DNA of 45,256 bases from an uncultured Prevotellaceae bacterium (GCA_946185225.1 CAMHIM010000004.1:1-45256); one strand, 5' to 3'; counted from the first letter of the stretch, positions 1 through 9,486 are shown. A program made the numbers and translations. The notes: generated by a model from the letters alone, not told the origin.

Positions 1-1100
<1,100 letters not shown>

Positions 1101-1121
1101 GTGGTGGGAACTGTTGGGTGA

Positions 1122-1970
1122 TTAAACGGTGTCCATGAAGCGCTGCTCCGTCCGGTTGAAGAGGATGACGGCCAGGAACATGGTGATGCAAAGGAAGACG
1201 GCGCTGTAGATGAGTCCGCCGATGGAGAAGGTGCCGACGCCTAACCAGCCGTACTTAAAGGCCTCGAAGACGGGCGACAGCGGGTTCAGGTTGATGAGCG
1301 TCTGATATTTTGCAGGAGCAAAACTCAGGGGGTAGATGACGGGCGTGGCGTACATCAGCAGTTGGACGCCGAAGCCGATGAGCATCGTCAGGTCACGGTA
1401 CTTGGTGGTCAGGGAGGTGATGATGAGGCCCCACGACATGGCGTGAAGGCCTGTCATGAGAATAAAGACGGGAATGAACACCGCCGTCCACGTCAGCGAC
1501 CACTCGAACCTGCCCGTCCACACGTAGAAGACATAGAGGATGACGAACATCAGCAACTGGATGAGTGTGTGTAACAGGTTGCTGGTGATGTTGCTCAAGG
1601 GTACGACGAGACGGGGGAAGTAAACCTTGCCGAAGACGCCCTGGTTGGCCGTGAAGATGTTGCTGCAGTTGGTGAAGCAGCCGCTGAAGTAGTTCCACAG
1701 GGCGATGCCGGCCATGTAGAACAGCGGCTGCGGGATGCCGTCGGTGCTGATGCCGGCCAGGCCGCCGAAGACGAACATGTACATGACGGTGGTCATGAGC
1801 GGCTTGATCATGTACCACAGGGGACCGAGGATGGTCTGCTTGTACTGCGTGACGAAGTCGCGGAGAATGTACATGCGGTACAGGTCGCGGTACTTCCACA
1901 GTCCTTTGATGTCGACGTCAAGCCACTTCTTCTTGGGCTTGATATGGTTGATGGTTTCGCTTGGCTTCAT
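1122..1970 (-). CDS. wzm: Wzm-like polysaccharide ABC transporter permease
   Basis: This 282-residue protein is an ABC-2 type inner-membrane permease. The N-terminus (KYRDLYRMYILRDFVTQYKQ) followed by TILGPLWYMIKPL is the typical entry of the Wzm/TagG/RfbD family, and about six hydrophobic segments follow, with the usual NP in INLNPLSPVFEAFKYG before the last pair. An upstream in-frame ATG at 2090 would add 40 residues of Ala/Thr repeats, but these are an out-of-frame reading of the Tyr/Gly-repeat end of the neighbouring kinase gene. The start at 1970 (MKPSETINH), 13 bp after the kinase stop, is therefore preferred. With the downstream Wzt-like ATPase it should flip a lipid-linked glycan across the inner membrane. 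Confidence 0.9.
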   Translation of the reverse strand: MKPSETINHIKPKKKWLDVDIKGLWKYRDLYRMYILRDFVTQYKQTILGPLWYMIKPLMTTVMYMFVFGGLAGISTDGIPQPLFYMAGIALWNYFSGCFTNCSNIFTANQGVFGKVYFPRLVVPLSNITSNLLHTLIQLLMFVILYVFYVWTGRFEWSLTWTAVFIPVFILMTGLHAMSWGLIITSLTTKYRDLTMLIGFGVQLLMYATPVIYPLSFAPAKYQTLINLNPLSPVFEAFKYGWLGVGTFSIGGLIYSAVFLCITMFLAVILFNRTEQRFMDTV

Positions 1971-1983
1971 ATATAATGGTTGG

Positions 1984-4389
1984 TTATTTCTCTTCCTTGC
2001 TGCTTCCGTAGTAGCCGTAGCCGTGGCCCTTGCCGTAGCCGTAGCGGCCGTAGCCGTAGCCGTAGCGGCCGCCGTAGTGATGCTCGGCATCGGTACCGTT
2101 CAGCAGGACAGCCATGCTGTTGTACTTCTTCTCCTGGTAGTTCTTGTCCAACTCGGGCAGCATGGCGCGCTCCAGCAGTCCGGCGCGGACGACGAAGATG
2201 GTGATGTCGGCCTCCTTGTTGATGATGGTGGCGTCGGCCACAATCTCCACGGGCGGACAGTCAATGAAGATGTAGTCGTACTGCTGGCGCAGCTCCTCGA
2301 GCATGGGCTTGAGCCTCGGGGAATACAGCAGCTCGGTGGGGTTGGGTGGTATCTTTCCCATCGGCAGGAAGTCGACGGCGGCCTCCTCGTTGCGGACGAT
2401 GAGCGACTTGTAGTCGTCGGTCTGTCCGCCAAGGTAGTTGGTGAGACCGTGGTGGGGAGAGTCTACGAACTCCGACAGGGAGCCTCGGCGCAGGTCGAGG
2501 TCGATGCAGATGGTCTTGCTCCCGCGGATGCCGAAGGAGGCTCCGAGGTTGCCGCAGATGAACGTCTTGCCGGAGCCGGGGTTGAAGGAGGTGAACATGA
2601 TGACACGGCACTTCTTCTCCCTATTGGTCATGAACTCCAGGTTGGTGCGCACCACGCGGAACGCCTCGTTGAGAATGTCACGCTTGTGCTGGGCTACCAC
2701 AATCTGGTAGCCGTGCCTCTGGGTCTCTTCGTCCTTGGAGTGCTTCCACATGGGCAGCTCACCGACGAAGGGAACCGAGAGGTTCTCCAGGTCGCGGCGG
2801 CCGCGTACCTTGGTGTTCATGTTCTCGCGGACGATGAAGAACGTTGCGGGCAGGGCCAGGGCAATGGCCAGTGCCATCAGCAGAATCTTGTTGCGCTCCG
2901 GCGAGGTGGGCTTGCTGCTGCCGTAGGGCTCGGCGATGATGCGGGTGTTGTAGGCGGTGAAGGCCTGTGACAGCTCGTTCTCCTCACGCTTCTGCAGGAG
3001 GAAGAGGTAGAGGCTCTCCTTGACCTTCTGCTGGCGCTCTATGGAGAGCAGGTGGTTGGCCTGGTTAGGATTGGCCGACAGCTTGCCGATGGCTTGGCTG
3101 TGGATGGACTGCACGGTGCTCAATTGCGCACTCAGCGTTGCCTGGATATTGTCCAGGGAGTTGAGGATGGCACCCTTGAGGTTGGCCAGCGTCACGTCCA
3201 GGTCGTTGACGAGCGGGTTCTGGTCGCTGGAGTTGGCCACGAGGTTGTTGCGCTGGAGCAGCTTCTCGTTGTAGGCGGCAATCTGTGCCTCCACGGCGGC
3301 GTTGCCAATGCCGGAGCCGGCGGGCAGCAGCTGCTGGGTGCGGGTAGGGTCGGTGACGTAGCTGCGGACATAGCGCACCATGTAGAGCTGGTTGCTCAGG
3401 AGCTGACGCTGCTGGTCGGCGGCGTTCTCCTGGCCCATGGCCTGGGCGGCGGCAGCCTCTACGCTGGGCATGGCGTTTGCACTCTTGTAACCGGCGATGT
3501 TCTTGTCGACGTCGCCCAGCTCGTTCTCGATGATGGCCAGACGCTCCTTGATGAACTCGTTGGTGGAGATGCTGATCTGGTTGCGGTTCTGGACCCAGTT
3601 CTCGTTGTAGATGTTGATGATGGTCTTCAGGATGTTCTCGGCACGGGGGATGGACTTGTCGACGCACACCAGGTCGATGATGTTGCGGGTCTCCGGCTGC
3701 AGCTCTGCCGTGATAAGGCCTCCGTACTGCTGGGAGGCGGCGAGGTAGCCGATGCGCTCTATCAGGATTTCCTCGCGTGAGTCGTCGTTGTAGTACAGGG
3801 ACGGCTTGACGGTGATGCTTCCGAAGGGCAGCTTGGCTTTCTTCCCTATTTTCACGTTGTAGGTGCCGTCCACGGCCTCGCCCTTCAGCACGATGTCCTT
3901 GACGGTTGCCGTGTGCTTGCCTTCCAGTGCCAGGCGGAATGTCACCTGGGTCCTGTCGTCAATCCCGGGGAAGTCGACTTCGACGGGAAGGGTCTCTGCA
4001 TATAACGGCTCGTCACGGAAGAAGCCGGGGCGGTAGTAGTTGACGTCCAGGTGAAGGCGCTTCACCATGTCGTAGATGGCGGCCGGGGAGTGGATGGCAA
4101 CAATCTCGTCGGAGATGTTCGAGGAGAGGTTGTTGACTCCCAGGTCCTCAATCACCTTAATGTCGCTCGACTTCTCGCCGCTGTTCTTGACGAGGATGGA
4201 GGTGATGCGCGTATAGGTCTTCGGCGTGGAGAGCAGATAGAGCGTGGCCAGCCCCATGCAGACGGCAAGGGAAAGGACGAACCAGGGCCAGTGGCGGAGG
4301 CATACCGTGAGCATCTCACTGATGCTGAGCGACTCCTCGTCCTGTGTACGGCGGTTTGCCGTGGTTGTTTTTGTCTGTGCCATAACCAT
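1984..4389 (-). CDS. Wzc-like polysaccharide co-polymerase with C-terminal tyrosine autokinase
   Basis: An 801-residue inner-membrane protein of the PCP2a class that controls chain length and export of surface polysaccharide. A Wzz-type segment with a first membrane helix lies at about residues 34-53, a long periplasmic coiled-coil region at about 250-480, a Pro-rich stretch (EPYGSSKPTSPERN) before the second helix at about 501-520, and a BY-kinase domain follows: Walker A NPGSGKT (603-609), Walker A' ICIDLD (628-632 region), Walker B YIFIDCPP (706-713). The tail at 772-794 holds nine tyrosines spaced by glycine, the expected autophosphorylation cluster. The start ATG at 4389 shares one base with the stop of the Wza-like gene (TAATG); an ATG two codons later is an alternative. 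Part of the operon from upxY to wzt. Confidence 0.92.
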   Translation of the reverse strand: MVMAQTKTTTANRRTQDEESLSISEMLTVCLRHWPWFVLSLAVCMGLATLYLLSTPKTYTRITSILVKNSGEKSSDIKVIEDLGVNNLSSNISDEIVAIHSPAAIYDMVKRLHLDVNYYRPGFFRDEPLYAETLPVEVDFPGIDDRTQVTFRLALEGKHTATVKDIVLKGEAVDGTYNVKIGKKAKLPFGSITVKPSLYYNDDSREEILIERIGYLAASQQYGGLITAELQPETRNIIDLVCVDKSIPRAENILKTIINIYNENWVQNRNQISISTNEFIKERLAIIENELGDVDKNIAGYKSANAMPSVEAAAAQAMGQENAADQQRQLLSNQLYMVRYVRSYVTDPTRTQQLLPAGSGIGNAAVEAQIAAYNEKLLQRNNLVANSSDQNPLVNDLDVTLANLKGAILNSLDNIQATLSAQLSTVQSIHSQAIGKLSANPNQANHLLSIERQQKVKESLYLFLLQKREENELSQAFTAYNTRIIAEPYGSSKPTSPERNKILLMALAIALALPATFFIVRENMNTKVRGRRDLENLSVPFVGELPMWKHSKDEETQRHGYQIVVAQHKRDILNEAFRVVRTNLEFMTNREKKCRVIMFTSFNPGSGKTFICGNLGASFGIRGSKTICIDLDLRRGSLSEFVDSPHHGLTNYLGGQTDDYKSLIVRNEEAAVDFLPMGKIPPNPTELLYSPRLKPMLEELRQQYDYIFIDCPPVEIVADATIINKEADITIFVVRAGLLERAMLPELDKNYQEKKYNSMAVLLNGTDAEHHYGGRYGYGYGRYGYGKGHGYGYYGSSKEEK

Positions 4390-5171
4390 TATTTGATAAA
4401 GATGAGTGCCATGGTGGTCAGGAAGGAAGCCAGTGACATCCAGAACGTAGGCTGGTAGGCGCTGGACCCCATGACGGTGCTGTTGCGTTTGTACTTGTTG
4501 TTGGGTTCTACGTAGATGACGTCGTTCTGACGGATGTAGTAGACCGGCGAGTTGTAGACGCTCTGGCTGCTGGTCAGGTCGACACGGTAGGGCACCTGCT
4601 TGTCGCCTTCCTGGCGCATGACCAGTACGTTCTTGCGCAGACCGTCAATCTGCAGGTCGCTGGCCATGGCAATCGCCTCGAACAGCGTGATGCGGTCCTT
4701 GCTGATTTGCTTGACACCGGTTCCTGCGTTGCCCAGCACGGAGAAACTCATGTCATAGAAGGCAACGTTGACTATCGGGTCCTTGCACAGGCTGTTGCTG
4801 ATGAGCTGTTCCTTGATGGTCTTGGCCACCTGGTCGCGCGTGAGTCCTTCTATCTTGATACTGCCCAGGACGGGGAAGTCTATCTCGCCGTTGCTGTCAA
4901 CGGTGTAAGGGGCGTAGTTCTGTCCGCCGCCCTGCATGTTGTACGACCCGCCGTTTCTTCCAGAGATGTTGAACAGGTCCCTGAGCTGTTCGTCACGGCT
5001 GTGTACGAAAATGCTGAGTTTATCACCCGGCTGAAAGCGGATGTATCCGTCGCTTGGCGTCTGAATGGACTGTTGTGTGCTGACGTCCTGCAGGTAGGCG
5101 ATGTCCTGAGGCGTCTTACACGAGGTGAGCAGCGTGATGCTCGTCAAGACAAGAAAAATCCATTTCTTCAT
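4389..5171 (-). CDS. Wza-like polysaccharide export outer-membrane lipoprotein
   Basis: A 260-residue protein with a lipoprotein signal peptide (lipobox LTSC, lipidated Cys at residue 18). The polysaccharide export domain covers about residues 40-140 (RFQPGDKLSIFV, then EIDFPVLGSIKIEGLT), followed by a SLBB-like region (about 145-230) containing SVLGNAG and NDVIYVEPN. The hydrophobic C-terminus (about 240-258) would be the outer-membrane helix. It forms the outer-membrane pore that receives glycan from the Wzc-like protein encoded immediately downstream. It is shorter than E. coli Wza (379 aa), as is common in Bacteroidetes. The upxY stop lies 49 bp upstream and no other gene fits in between. 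Confidence 0.92.
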   Translation of the reverse strand: MKKWIFLVLTSITLLTSCKTPQDIAYLQDVSTQQSIQTPSDGYIRFQPGDKLSIFVHSRDEQLRDLFNISGRNGGSYNMQGGGQNYAPYTVDSNGEIDFPVLGSIKIEGLTRDQVAKTIKEQLISNSLCKDPIVNVAFYDMSFSVLGNAGTGVKQISKDRITLFEAIAMASDLQIDGLRKNVLVMRQEGDKQVPYRVDLTSSQSVYNSPVYYIRQNDVIYVEPNNKYKRNSTVMGSSAYQPTFWMSLASFLTTMALIFIK

Positions 5172-5220
5172 GTTCTGTAATTCTTTTTATGTGTGATTGT
5201 TATTTGTTCGTTTCTGTTTC

Positions 5221-5826
5221 TTATGGCTCGTCCGAAGCACTCTCTATCTCTTCCATTTCTTCATCGGAGAGGTAGCGCAGGTGCTTGCGCGGAAGGTCCA
5301 GAATGGCTACCGCTGCCGTGTCCCTGATGGGAATGACGACGCACTTGTTCCCGTGAATACGCTTGACGCGGCCTACCACACCCGAGAACTGTCCCTCGGT
5401 AATCTGTACTCCCTGACTGGGCTTGCAGGCATATTCCAGGTTGTCAAGGAAGATGACTTTCTCGTTGGCCTGTGCGGTGACGAGCATGAAGTCGTTCATC
5501 TTCTTGTCCGGGACATAGAGCACTTCGTCATGGCGCTCGTACTTCTCGTTGTAGGCAGGGTGCATGACAAAGCGGAGGGGCTCGTAGAGTTCCAGGTTCG
5601 ACTTCATGGCCTTCAGCTTCTCAAAAGTAGAGTGGACAAAGATGTAGTTCAGTATTGACGGGCTGAAGTCCATCTTGTCCGATTTTAATTTCATGTATTC
5701 GAGGGGGACGTAGGTGGCGTCCACGTTCTCGTCTTTGTCAAGACGCTCTTTGAGCTTCTGCAGCCGCGCAAGGCTGGAGTTTCTTATCCGCATGGGAAAC
5801 CAGTGAGGTGCTCGTTGCTTGAACAT
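5221..5826 (-). CDS. upxY: UpxY-family transcription antiterminator (NusG paralogue)
   Basis: A 201-residue NusG-like protein. The N-terminal NGN-type domain contains HWFPMRIRN and, around the middle, ILNYIFVHST; a KOW-type motif lies near residues 140-165 (GQFSGVVGRVKRIHGNKCVV). In Bacteroides, UpxY proteins are the first genes of capsule loci and prevent premature termination of their own long operon through the 5' leader. The position here fits exactly: first gene of a polysaccharide export operon, behind a structured leader of about 160 nt. No UpxZ gene, the usual second gene and inhibitor of other UpxY proteins, follows; the next gene is the Wza-like lipoprotein. NusG itself is longer in Bacteroidetes ribosomal clusters and would sit beside secE/rplK, which are absent. 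Confidence 0.9.
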   Translation of the reverse strand: MFKQRAPHWFPMRIRNSSLARLQKLKERLDKDENVDATYVPLEYMKLKSDKMDFSPSILNYIFVHSTFEKLKAMKSNLELYEPLRFVMHPAYNEKYERHDEVLYVPDKKMNDFMLVTAQANEKVIFLDNLEYACKPSQGVQITEGQFSGVVGRVKRIHGNKCVVIPIRDTAAVAILDLPRKHLRYLSDEEMEEIESASDEP

Positions 5827-5995
5827 GGCTGCTGTAATACGGGAGTATTAAGATAAAACAAAGGGGTCACCACAAAAAGTAATGTGGCGGCTACGGGGTC
5901 TCCCGTCTGGTGTTGTGGTCTGTAATGTACTGACTGTCAGTGACATCATGAGACAACTCGGACTCCTTCTCCTTAAAAAGGAGCTTGTCTTCGGC
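5827..5995 (-). promoter_or_regulatory. structured 5' leader of the upxY operon
   Basis: About 160 nt lie between the predicted transcription start and upxY, with no ORF. On the transcribed strand they contain, in order: a perfect 6-bp stem with 3-nt loop (5969-5983, CTCCTT/AAGGAG), a longer stem of about 10 bp with one bulge (5925-5946, built on ACTGAC/GTCAGT), a CCACA/TGTGG stem (5870-5887) and an AATAC/GTATT stem (5836-5849). By analogy with Bacteroides capsule operons, this is where UpxY would load or where attenuation would occur. The inverted repeats are seen; the function is inferred. Confidence 0.5.
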
Positions 5996-6005
5996 TGCAA
6001 AGGTA
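5996..6005 (-). promoter_or_regulatory. -7 element of the upxY promoter
   Basis: The minus strand reads TACCTTTGCA, matching the Bacteroidetes sigma-ABfr -7 consensus TAnnTTTG. A TTG lies upstream at a shorter than ideal spacing (16 bp). It would start transcription near 5989 toward upxY. Confidence 0.65.
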
Positions 6006-6063
6006 CAAAAAAAATATGGAACAAGGGTAATAAAAACACGAAAAAGACAATAAAATAGTATGC

Positions 6064-7020
6064 ATGCGCGTTACTGATAACGTGTTCAGACGAGTATTAC
6101 TCTTTTTCGTCGTGCTGCTGGCCGCCCTGACAGAGGCTTATGCACAGTACGATCCATCGTTCAGCCACTATTGGGCGATGGAACCTTCGTATAACCCTGC
6201 CGCAGTGGGCAAGGAGGCCAAGCTGAACGTAGTGGCTGCCTATAATATGACGATGGCCGGTTTCAAGCGGAACCCCCGTACAATGTATGCTGCCGCCGAC
6301 CTGCCCTTCTACTTCGTCAGGTCCTATCATGGCGTGGGCGCCCAGTTCGTCAACGACCAGATAGGTCTCTTCTCCCATAAGAAGCTTGCCTTGCAGTATG
6401 CCTATAGGTTCCGTCTGCTGGGCGGTTCGCTGGCTGTGGGTGTGCAGGGAGGACTGCTGACGGAGGACCTGGACGGCTCCAAGCTGGACCTGGCTGACAA
6501 GGGTGACCCGGCGTTCAGTACCTCGTCGGTTACGGGAAATGCGCTGGACTTGGGCGCCGGACTGTATTATCTCCATCGTAACTGGTACGTGGGAGCCTCT
6601 GTACAGCATCTTACGGCACCGAAGGTGGAACTCGGGGAGACCAATGAAATGAACATAGACAGGACGTATTATTTAACGGGCGGATACAATATAAGACTCA
6701 GAAATCCGTTCTTATCAATACATCCTTCCGTGCTCGGTCGGTATGATGGCGTGGGCTATCGTGCTGATGCGACGGTGCGGCTGGATTATGTCAACGACAA
6801 GAAAGTGATGTATGTCGGCGTGGGCTACAGCCCGACAAACTCCGTGACGGTGTTTGTGGGCGGGATGTTCCACGGCATTATGCTGGGCTACAGCTACGAG
6901 GCATATACCTCGGGCATCAGCCTCGGCAACGGAAGCCACGAACTGCTGATGCGCTACCAGACTGATGTTAACCTGTTCAAGAAAGGGCGTAACAGGCACC
7001 AGAGCGTGAGAATTCTGTAA
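6064..7020 (+). CDS. porP: PorP/SprF family T9SS membrane protein
   Basis: A 318-residue outer-membrane protein. A signal peptide ends at AYA-QYDP near residue 27, followed by the family hallmark QYDPSFSHYW...PSYNPAAVG, and then alternating beta strands of a barrel. PorP/SprF proteins belong to the type IX secretion outer-membrane complex with the GldK/GldN ring. Gene order porP-K-L-M-N is the same as in the Porphyromonas gingivalis por locus. It is the first gene of the plus-strand run; no TAnnTTTG element is visible between 6006 and 6063, so the promoter is unidentified, although the sequence is A-rich right up to the start. Confidence 0.93.
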   Translation: MRVTDNVFRRVLLFFVVLLAALTEAYAQYDPSFSHYWAMEPSYNPAAVGKEAKLNVVAAYNMTMAGFKRNPRTMYAAADLPFYFVRSYHGVGAQFVNDQIGLFSHKKLALQYAYRFRLLGGSLAVGVQGGLLTEDLDGSKLDLADKGDPAFSTSSVTGNALDLGAGLYYLHRNWYVGASVQHLTAPKVELGETNEMNIDRTYYLTGGYNIRLRNPFLSIHPSVLGRYDGVGYRADATVRLDYVNDKKVMYVGVGYSPTNSVTVFVGGMFHGIMLGYSYEAYTSGISLGNGSHELLMRYQTDVNLFKKGRNRHQSVRIL

Positions 7021-7066
7021 AAAGAGAGTAACCATAAAAACGGAAAGACAATAACGTGCAATAAAT

Positions 7067-8569
7067 ATGAGAAAGATAGTGGATATGAAGAAACTGACAG
7101 GTAAGCGGGCGCAGTCTGTGCTGCCCTTCTGCCTTTTTGCTATTTTGCTGTTCTCGCTGACGGGCTGCTTTGGCAGCAAGACGGCCACTGCCAGTGGCGG
7201 TGAGGTGACGGGAACCAGCGGCAAGGCGTTCTCGGAACCGGCTCCTTACGGCATGGTGCTCGTCAAGCGTGGACATCTGCGTATGGGTATTGACAAGCAG
7301 GACTCCCTGTGGGGTAAGCAGACTCCCGTTCGGGACATCTCCATCGAGGGCTTCTGGATGGATGACACTGAAATTACCAACTCCGAATACCGCCAGTTTG
7401 TCAACTATGTGCGCGACTCTATCCTCCGTGAGCGTCTGGCCGATCCGAACTATGGCGGTGACGAGACCTACAAGATAGAGGAAGACAAGAACGGTGACCC
7501 CGTGAAACCCTATCTGAACTGGAAGAAGGCCTTGCCGCGCAAACCTAATGAGGACGAGCTGCGGGCCATGGAGAGCCTGTATGTCACCAATCCCGTGACG
7601 GGCGAGAAGATGCTGGACGCCTCCCAGATGAACTACCGCTACGAGGTATACGACTATACGGCAGCTGCCCTGCGCCGCAACCGTCTGAACCCTGAGGAGC
7701 GTAACCTGAACACAGATGTCCAGGTGCGTCCTGACGAGCAGGTGATGATTTCCAAGGATACGGCTTATATTGACGATGAGGGGCGCATCGTACGGGAGAC
7801 CATCAACCGCCCCCTGAGCGGACCCTGGGACTTCCTCAATACGTACATCGTCAACATCTACCCTGATACGACATGCTGGGTGAACGACTTCCCTAACGCC
7901 GACAATGAGGTGTACATGCGTAACTACTTCTCCAATCCCGCCTATAACGACTATCCCGTAGTGGGCGTTACGTGGGAACAGGCCAACGCTTTCTGTGCCT
8001 GGCGTACGGACTACCTGCTGAAGGGCCTTGGACCGGCAGCACGTTATGTACAGCGCTATCGTCTGCCGACGGAGGCCGAATGGGAGTATGCCGCCCGTGG
8101 CAAGGACCAGAACGAGTTCCCGTGGGAGAACGACAACGTCGCCAGTGGCAAGGGGTGTTTCTATGCCAACTTCAAACCCGACAACGGTAACTACACGAAG
8201 GACGGTAATCTCATCACTTCCAAGGTGGGCATCTACAGCGCCAATACGAATGGCTTGTATGACATGGCCGGCAATGTTGCCGAGTGGACCTCTACCATCT
8301 ATACAGAAGCAGGTGTGGAGGCCATGAACGACATCAACCCCCAGTTGAGCTATAATGCAGCCAAGGAAGACCCCTACCGACTGAAGAAGAAGAGTGTGCG
8401 CGGCGGCTCGTGGAAGGACCCTGAGAGCTACATACGCTCGGCATGGCGCTCGTCGGAGTACCAGAACCAGCCGCGTTCCTACATCGGCTTCCGGTGCGTC
8501 CGTAGCCTGGCCAATACCACCAGTGAGAAAGCAAAGAGCGTGAAAACCTCGACGAAGAAGAAAAAATAA
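7067..8569 (+). CDS. gldK: GldK/PorK T9SS lipoprotein (FGE-sulfatase fold)
   Basis: A 500-residue lipoprotein: hydrophobic signal followed by lipobox LTGC with Cys at residue 34 (from the ATG at 7067; an ATG at 7085 would give a shorter signal). The body has the formylglycine-generating-enzyme/sulfatase-modifying fold: GMVLVKRGHLRMG near the start, FWMDDTEITNSEYRQFV, the conserved RLPTEAEWEYAARG, NGLYDMAGNVAEW, SVRGGSWKD and a GFRCVRS end. In GldK the catalytic function is not used; it forms the periplasmic ring with GldN beneath the outer membrane. It lies 46 bp after porP. Confidence 0.95.
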   Translation: MRKIVDMKKLTGKRAQSVLPFCLFAILLFSLTGCFGSKTATASGGEVTGTSGKAFSEPAPYGMVLVKRGHLRMGIDKQDSLWGKQTPVRDISIEGFWMDDTEITNSEYRQFVNYVRDSILRERLADPNYGGDETYKIEEDKNGDPVKPYLNWKKALPRKPNEDELRAMESLYVTNPVTGEKMLDASQMNYRYEVYDYTAAALRRNRLNPEERNLNTDVQVRPDEQVMISKDTAYIDDEGRIVRETINRPLSGPWDFLNTYIVNIYPDTTCWVNDFPNADNEVYMRNYFSNPAYNDYPVVGVTWEQANAFCAWRTDYLLKGLGPAARYVQRYRLPTEAEWEYAARGKDQNEFPWENDNVASGKGCFYANFKPDNGNYTKDGNLITSKVGIYSANTNGLYDMAGNVAEWTSTIYTEAGVEAMNDINPQLSYNAAKEDPYRLKKKSVRGGSWKDPESYIRSAWRSSEYQNQPRSYIGFRCVRSLANTTSEKAKSVKTSTKKKK

Positions 8570-8572
8570 TAG

Positions 8573-8644
8573 CGAGACCTCGAGATCTCGAAATCTCGGA
8601 ATCTCGAAACCTCGGAATATTGAAATAACGAAACAACGAAATAA
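8573..8644. repeat. 8-bp-period tandem array in the gldK-gldL spacer
   Basis: Nine consecutive 8-bp units in perfect register: cgagacct, cgagatct, cgaaatct, cggaatct, cgaaacct, cggaatat, tgaaataa, cgaaacaa, cgaaataa. They fill nearly all of the 86-bp spacer. The first units are self-complementary (cgagatctcg), while the last three, nearest the gldL start, are A-rich. Confidence 0.9.
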
Positions 8645-8655
8645 CACTCATTGAA

Positions 8656-9483
8656 ATGACAAACTATAGCAAATACAACGTCATTTACCGTCTGCAGAAG
8701 TGGCTGGACAGCGTGCCGGGCCAGACGTTCATGAACTATGCCTACAGCTGGGGTGCCTCCATCGTTATCCTGGGTACGCTCTTCAAGCTGACCCATCTGC
8801 CGGGAGCCAACTTCATGCTGTTCCTGGGTATGGGTACAGAGGTGGTGGTATTCTTTATTGCTGCCTTCGACCGTCCGTTTGACAAGACTGCCGACGGCAT
8901 GGAACTGCCAACGCATGTGGGTGAACTGACGGAAGAAGAAACTGCTTCCGAGTCCATTGAAGTAGCGGGCGCACAGGGCTATCAAGGCCCTGCCGTTGTC
9001 GGCGGTGGAGGAACCATCGTCATCGGTGGAGGCTCTCCTGTTGCCGGTGAGCAGACGGTGCAGGGACATGAGCCTGTCAACGATACCGAGGCCATTGCTC
9101 AGGTGGCAACATCTGTGGCTGCCATGTCGGGAGGCATCGTACTGCCTCAGCAGGGGGCTGTCAGCCCGGAGATGGAGGAAGCCACCAATAATTATGTGGA
9201 AGAGCTGAAGCGGCTTACCGAGATGCTCTCCCGCGTGTCAGACCAGAGTCAGCGCCTGGCCCGTGACTCGGAGGAGATGGAGAACCTCAACCGGACACTG
9301 ACTGGCATCTGCAAAGTGTATGAGATGCAGCTGAAGGGCGCCAGCCAGCAGATAGGTACGATTGACGAAATCAATGAGCAGACCCGCAAGATGGCCGACC
9401 AGATTGTGGAACTGAACAAAATTTACACACGTATGATTGACGCTATGACAGTCAACATGCCAAAGGCCGTGCCGCAGTCGTAA
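8656..9483 (+). CDS. gldL: GldL/PorL T9SS inner-membrane motor protein
   Basis: A 275-residue inner-membrane protein with two N-terminal membrane helices (about residues 27-45 and 50-70). Charged residues in or near the helices, K44 and E62, lie in the stretches TLFKLTHLPG and GMGTEVVVFFI; in characterised GldL, intramembrane charged residues carry the proton pathway that drives the GldLM motor. The cytoplasmic C-terminal half (about 170-275) is a helical/coiled-coil region. Between them, at about 110-135, is a glycine-rich low-complexity insert (VVGGGGTIVIGGG). The ATG at 8656 directly follows the period-8 array, and gldM follows after 81 bp. Confidence 0.94.
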   Translation: MTNYSKYNVIYRLQKWLDSVPGQTFMNYAYSWGASIVILGTLFKLTHLPGANFMLFLGMGTEVVVFFIAAFDRPFDKTADGMELPTHVGELTEEETASESIEVAGAQGYQGPAVVGGGGTIVIGGGSPVAGEQTVQGHEPVNDTEAIAQVATSVAAMSGGIVLPQQGAVSPEMEEATNNYVEELKRLTEMLSRVSDQSQRLARDSEEMENLNRTLTGICKVYEMQLKGASQQIGTIDEINEQTRKMADQIVELNKIYTRMIDAMTVNMPKAVPQS

Positions 9484-9486
9484 CAA

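Noticed and set aside
1735-2970. 411-codon plus-strand ORF rich in Ala/Val
   Set aside because: Antisense to the Wzm-like and Wzc-like genes; its repetitive start is the complement of the Tyr/Gly repeat.
5827-6063. Invertible promoter of the Bacteroides capsule type
   Set aside because: I see no pair of matching inverted repeats flanking the TACCTTTGCA element and no site-specific invertase gene in the window.
6041-7054. Word AAGACAATAA just upstream of both porP and gldK
   Set aside because: Ten bases in A-rich leader sequence at similar distance from the ATG; suggestive but too short and AT-rich to support as a regulatory site.
8334-8651. Minus-strand ORFs through the gldK-gldL spacer with repeats such as RFRDSEISRSR
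   Set aside because: The reading is the complement of the 8-bp array, which is open in all frames because it lacks stop words. The rest of the ORF is antisense to gldK. Not a gene.
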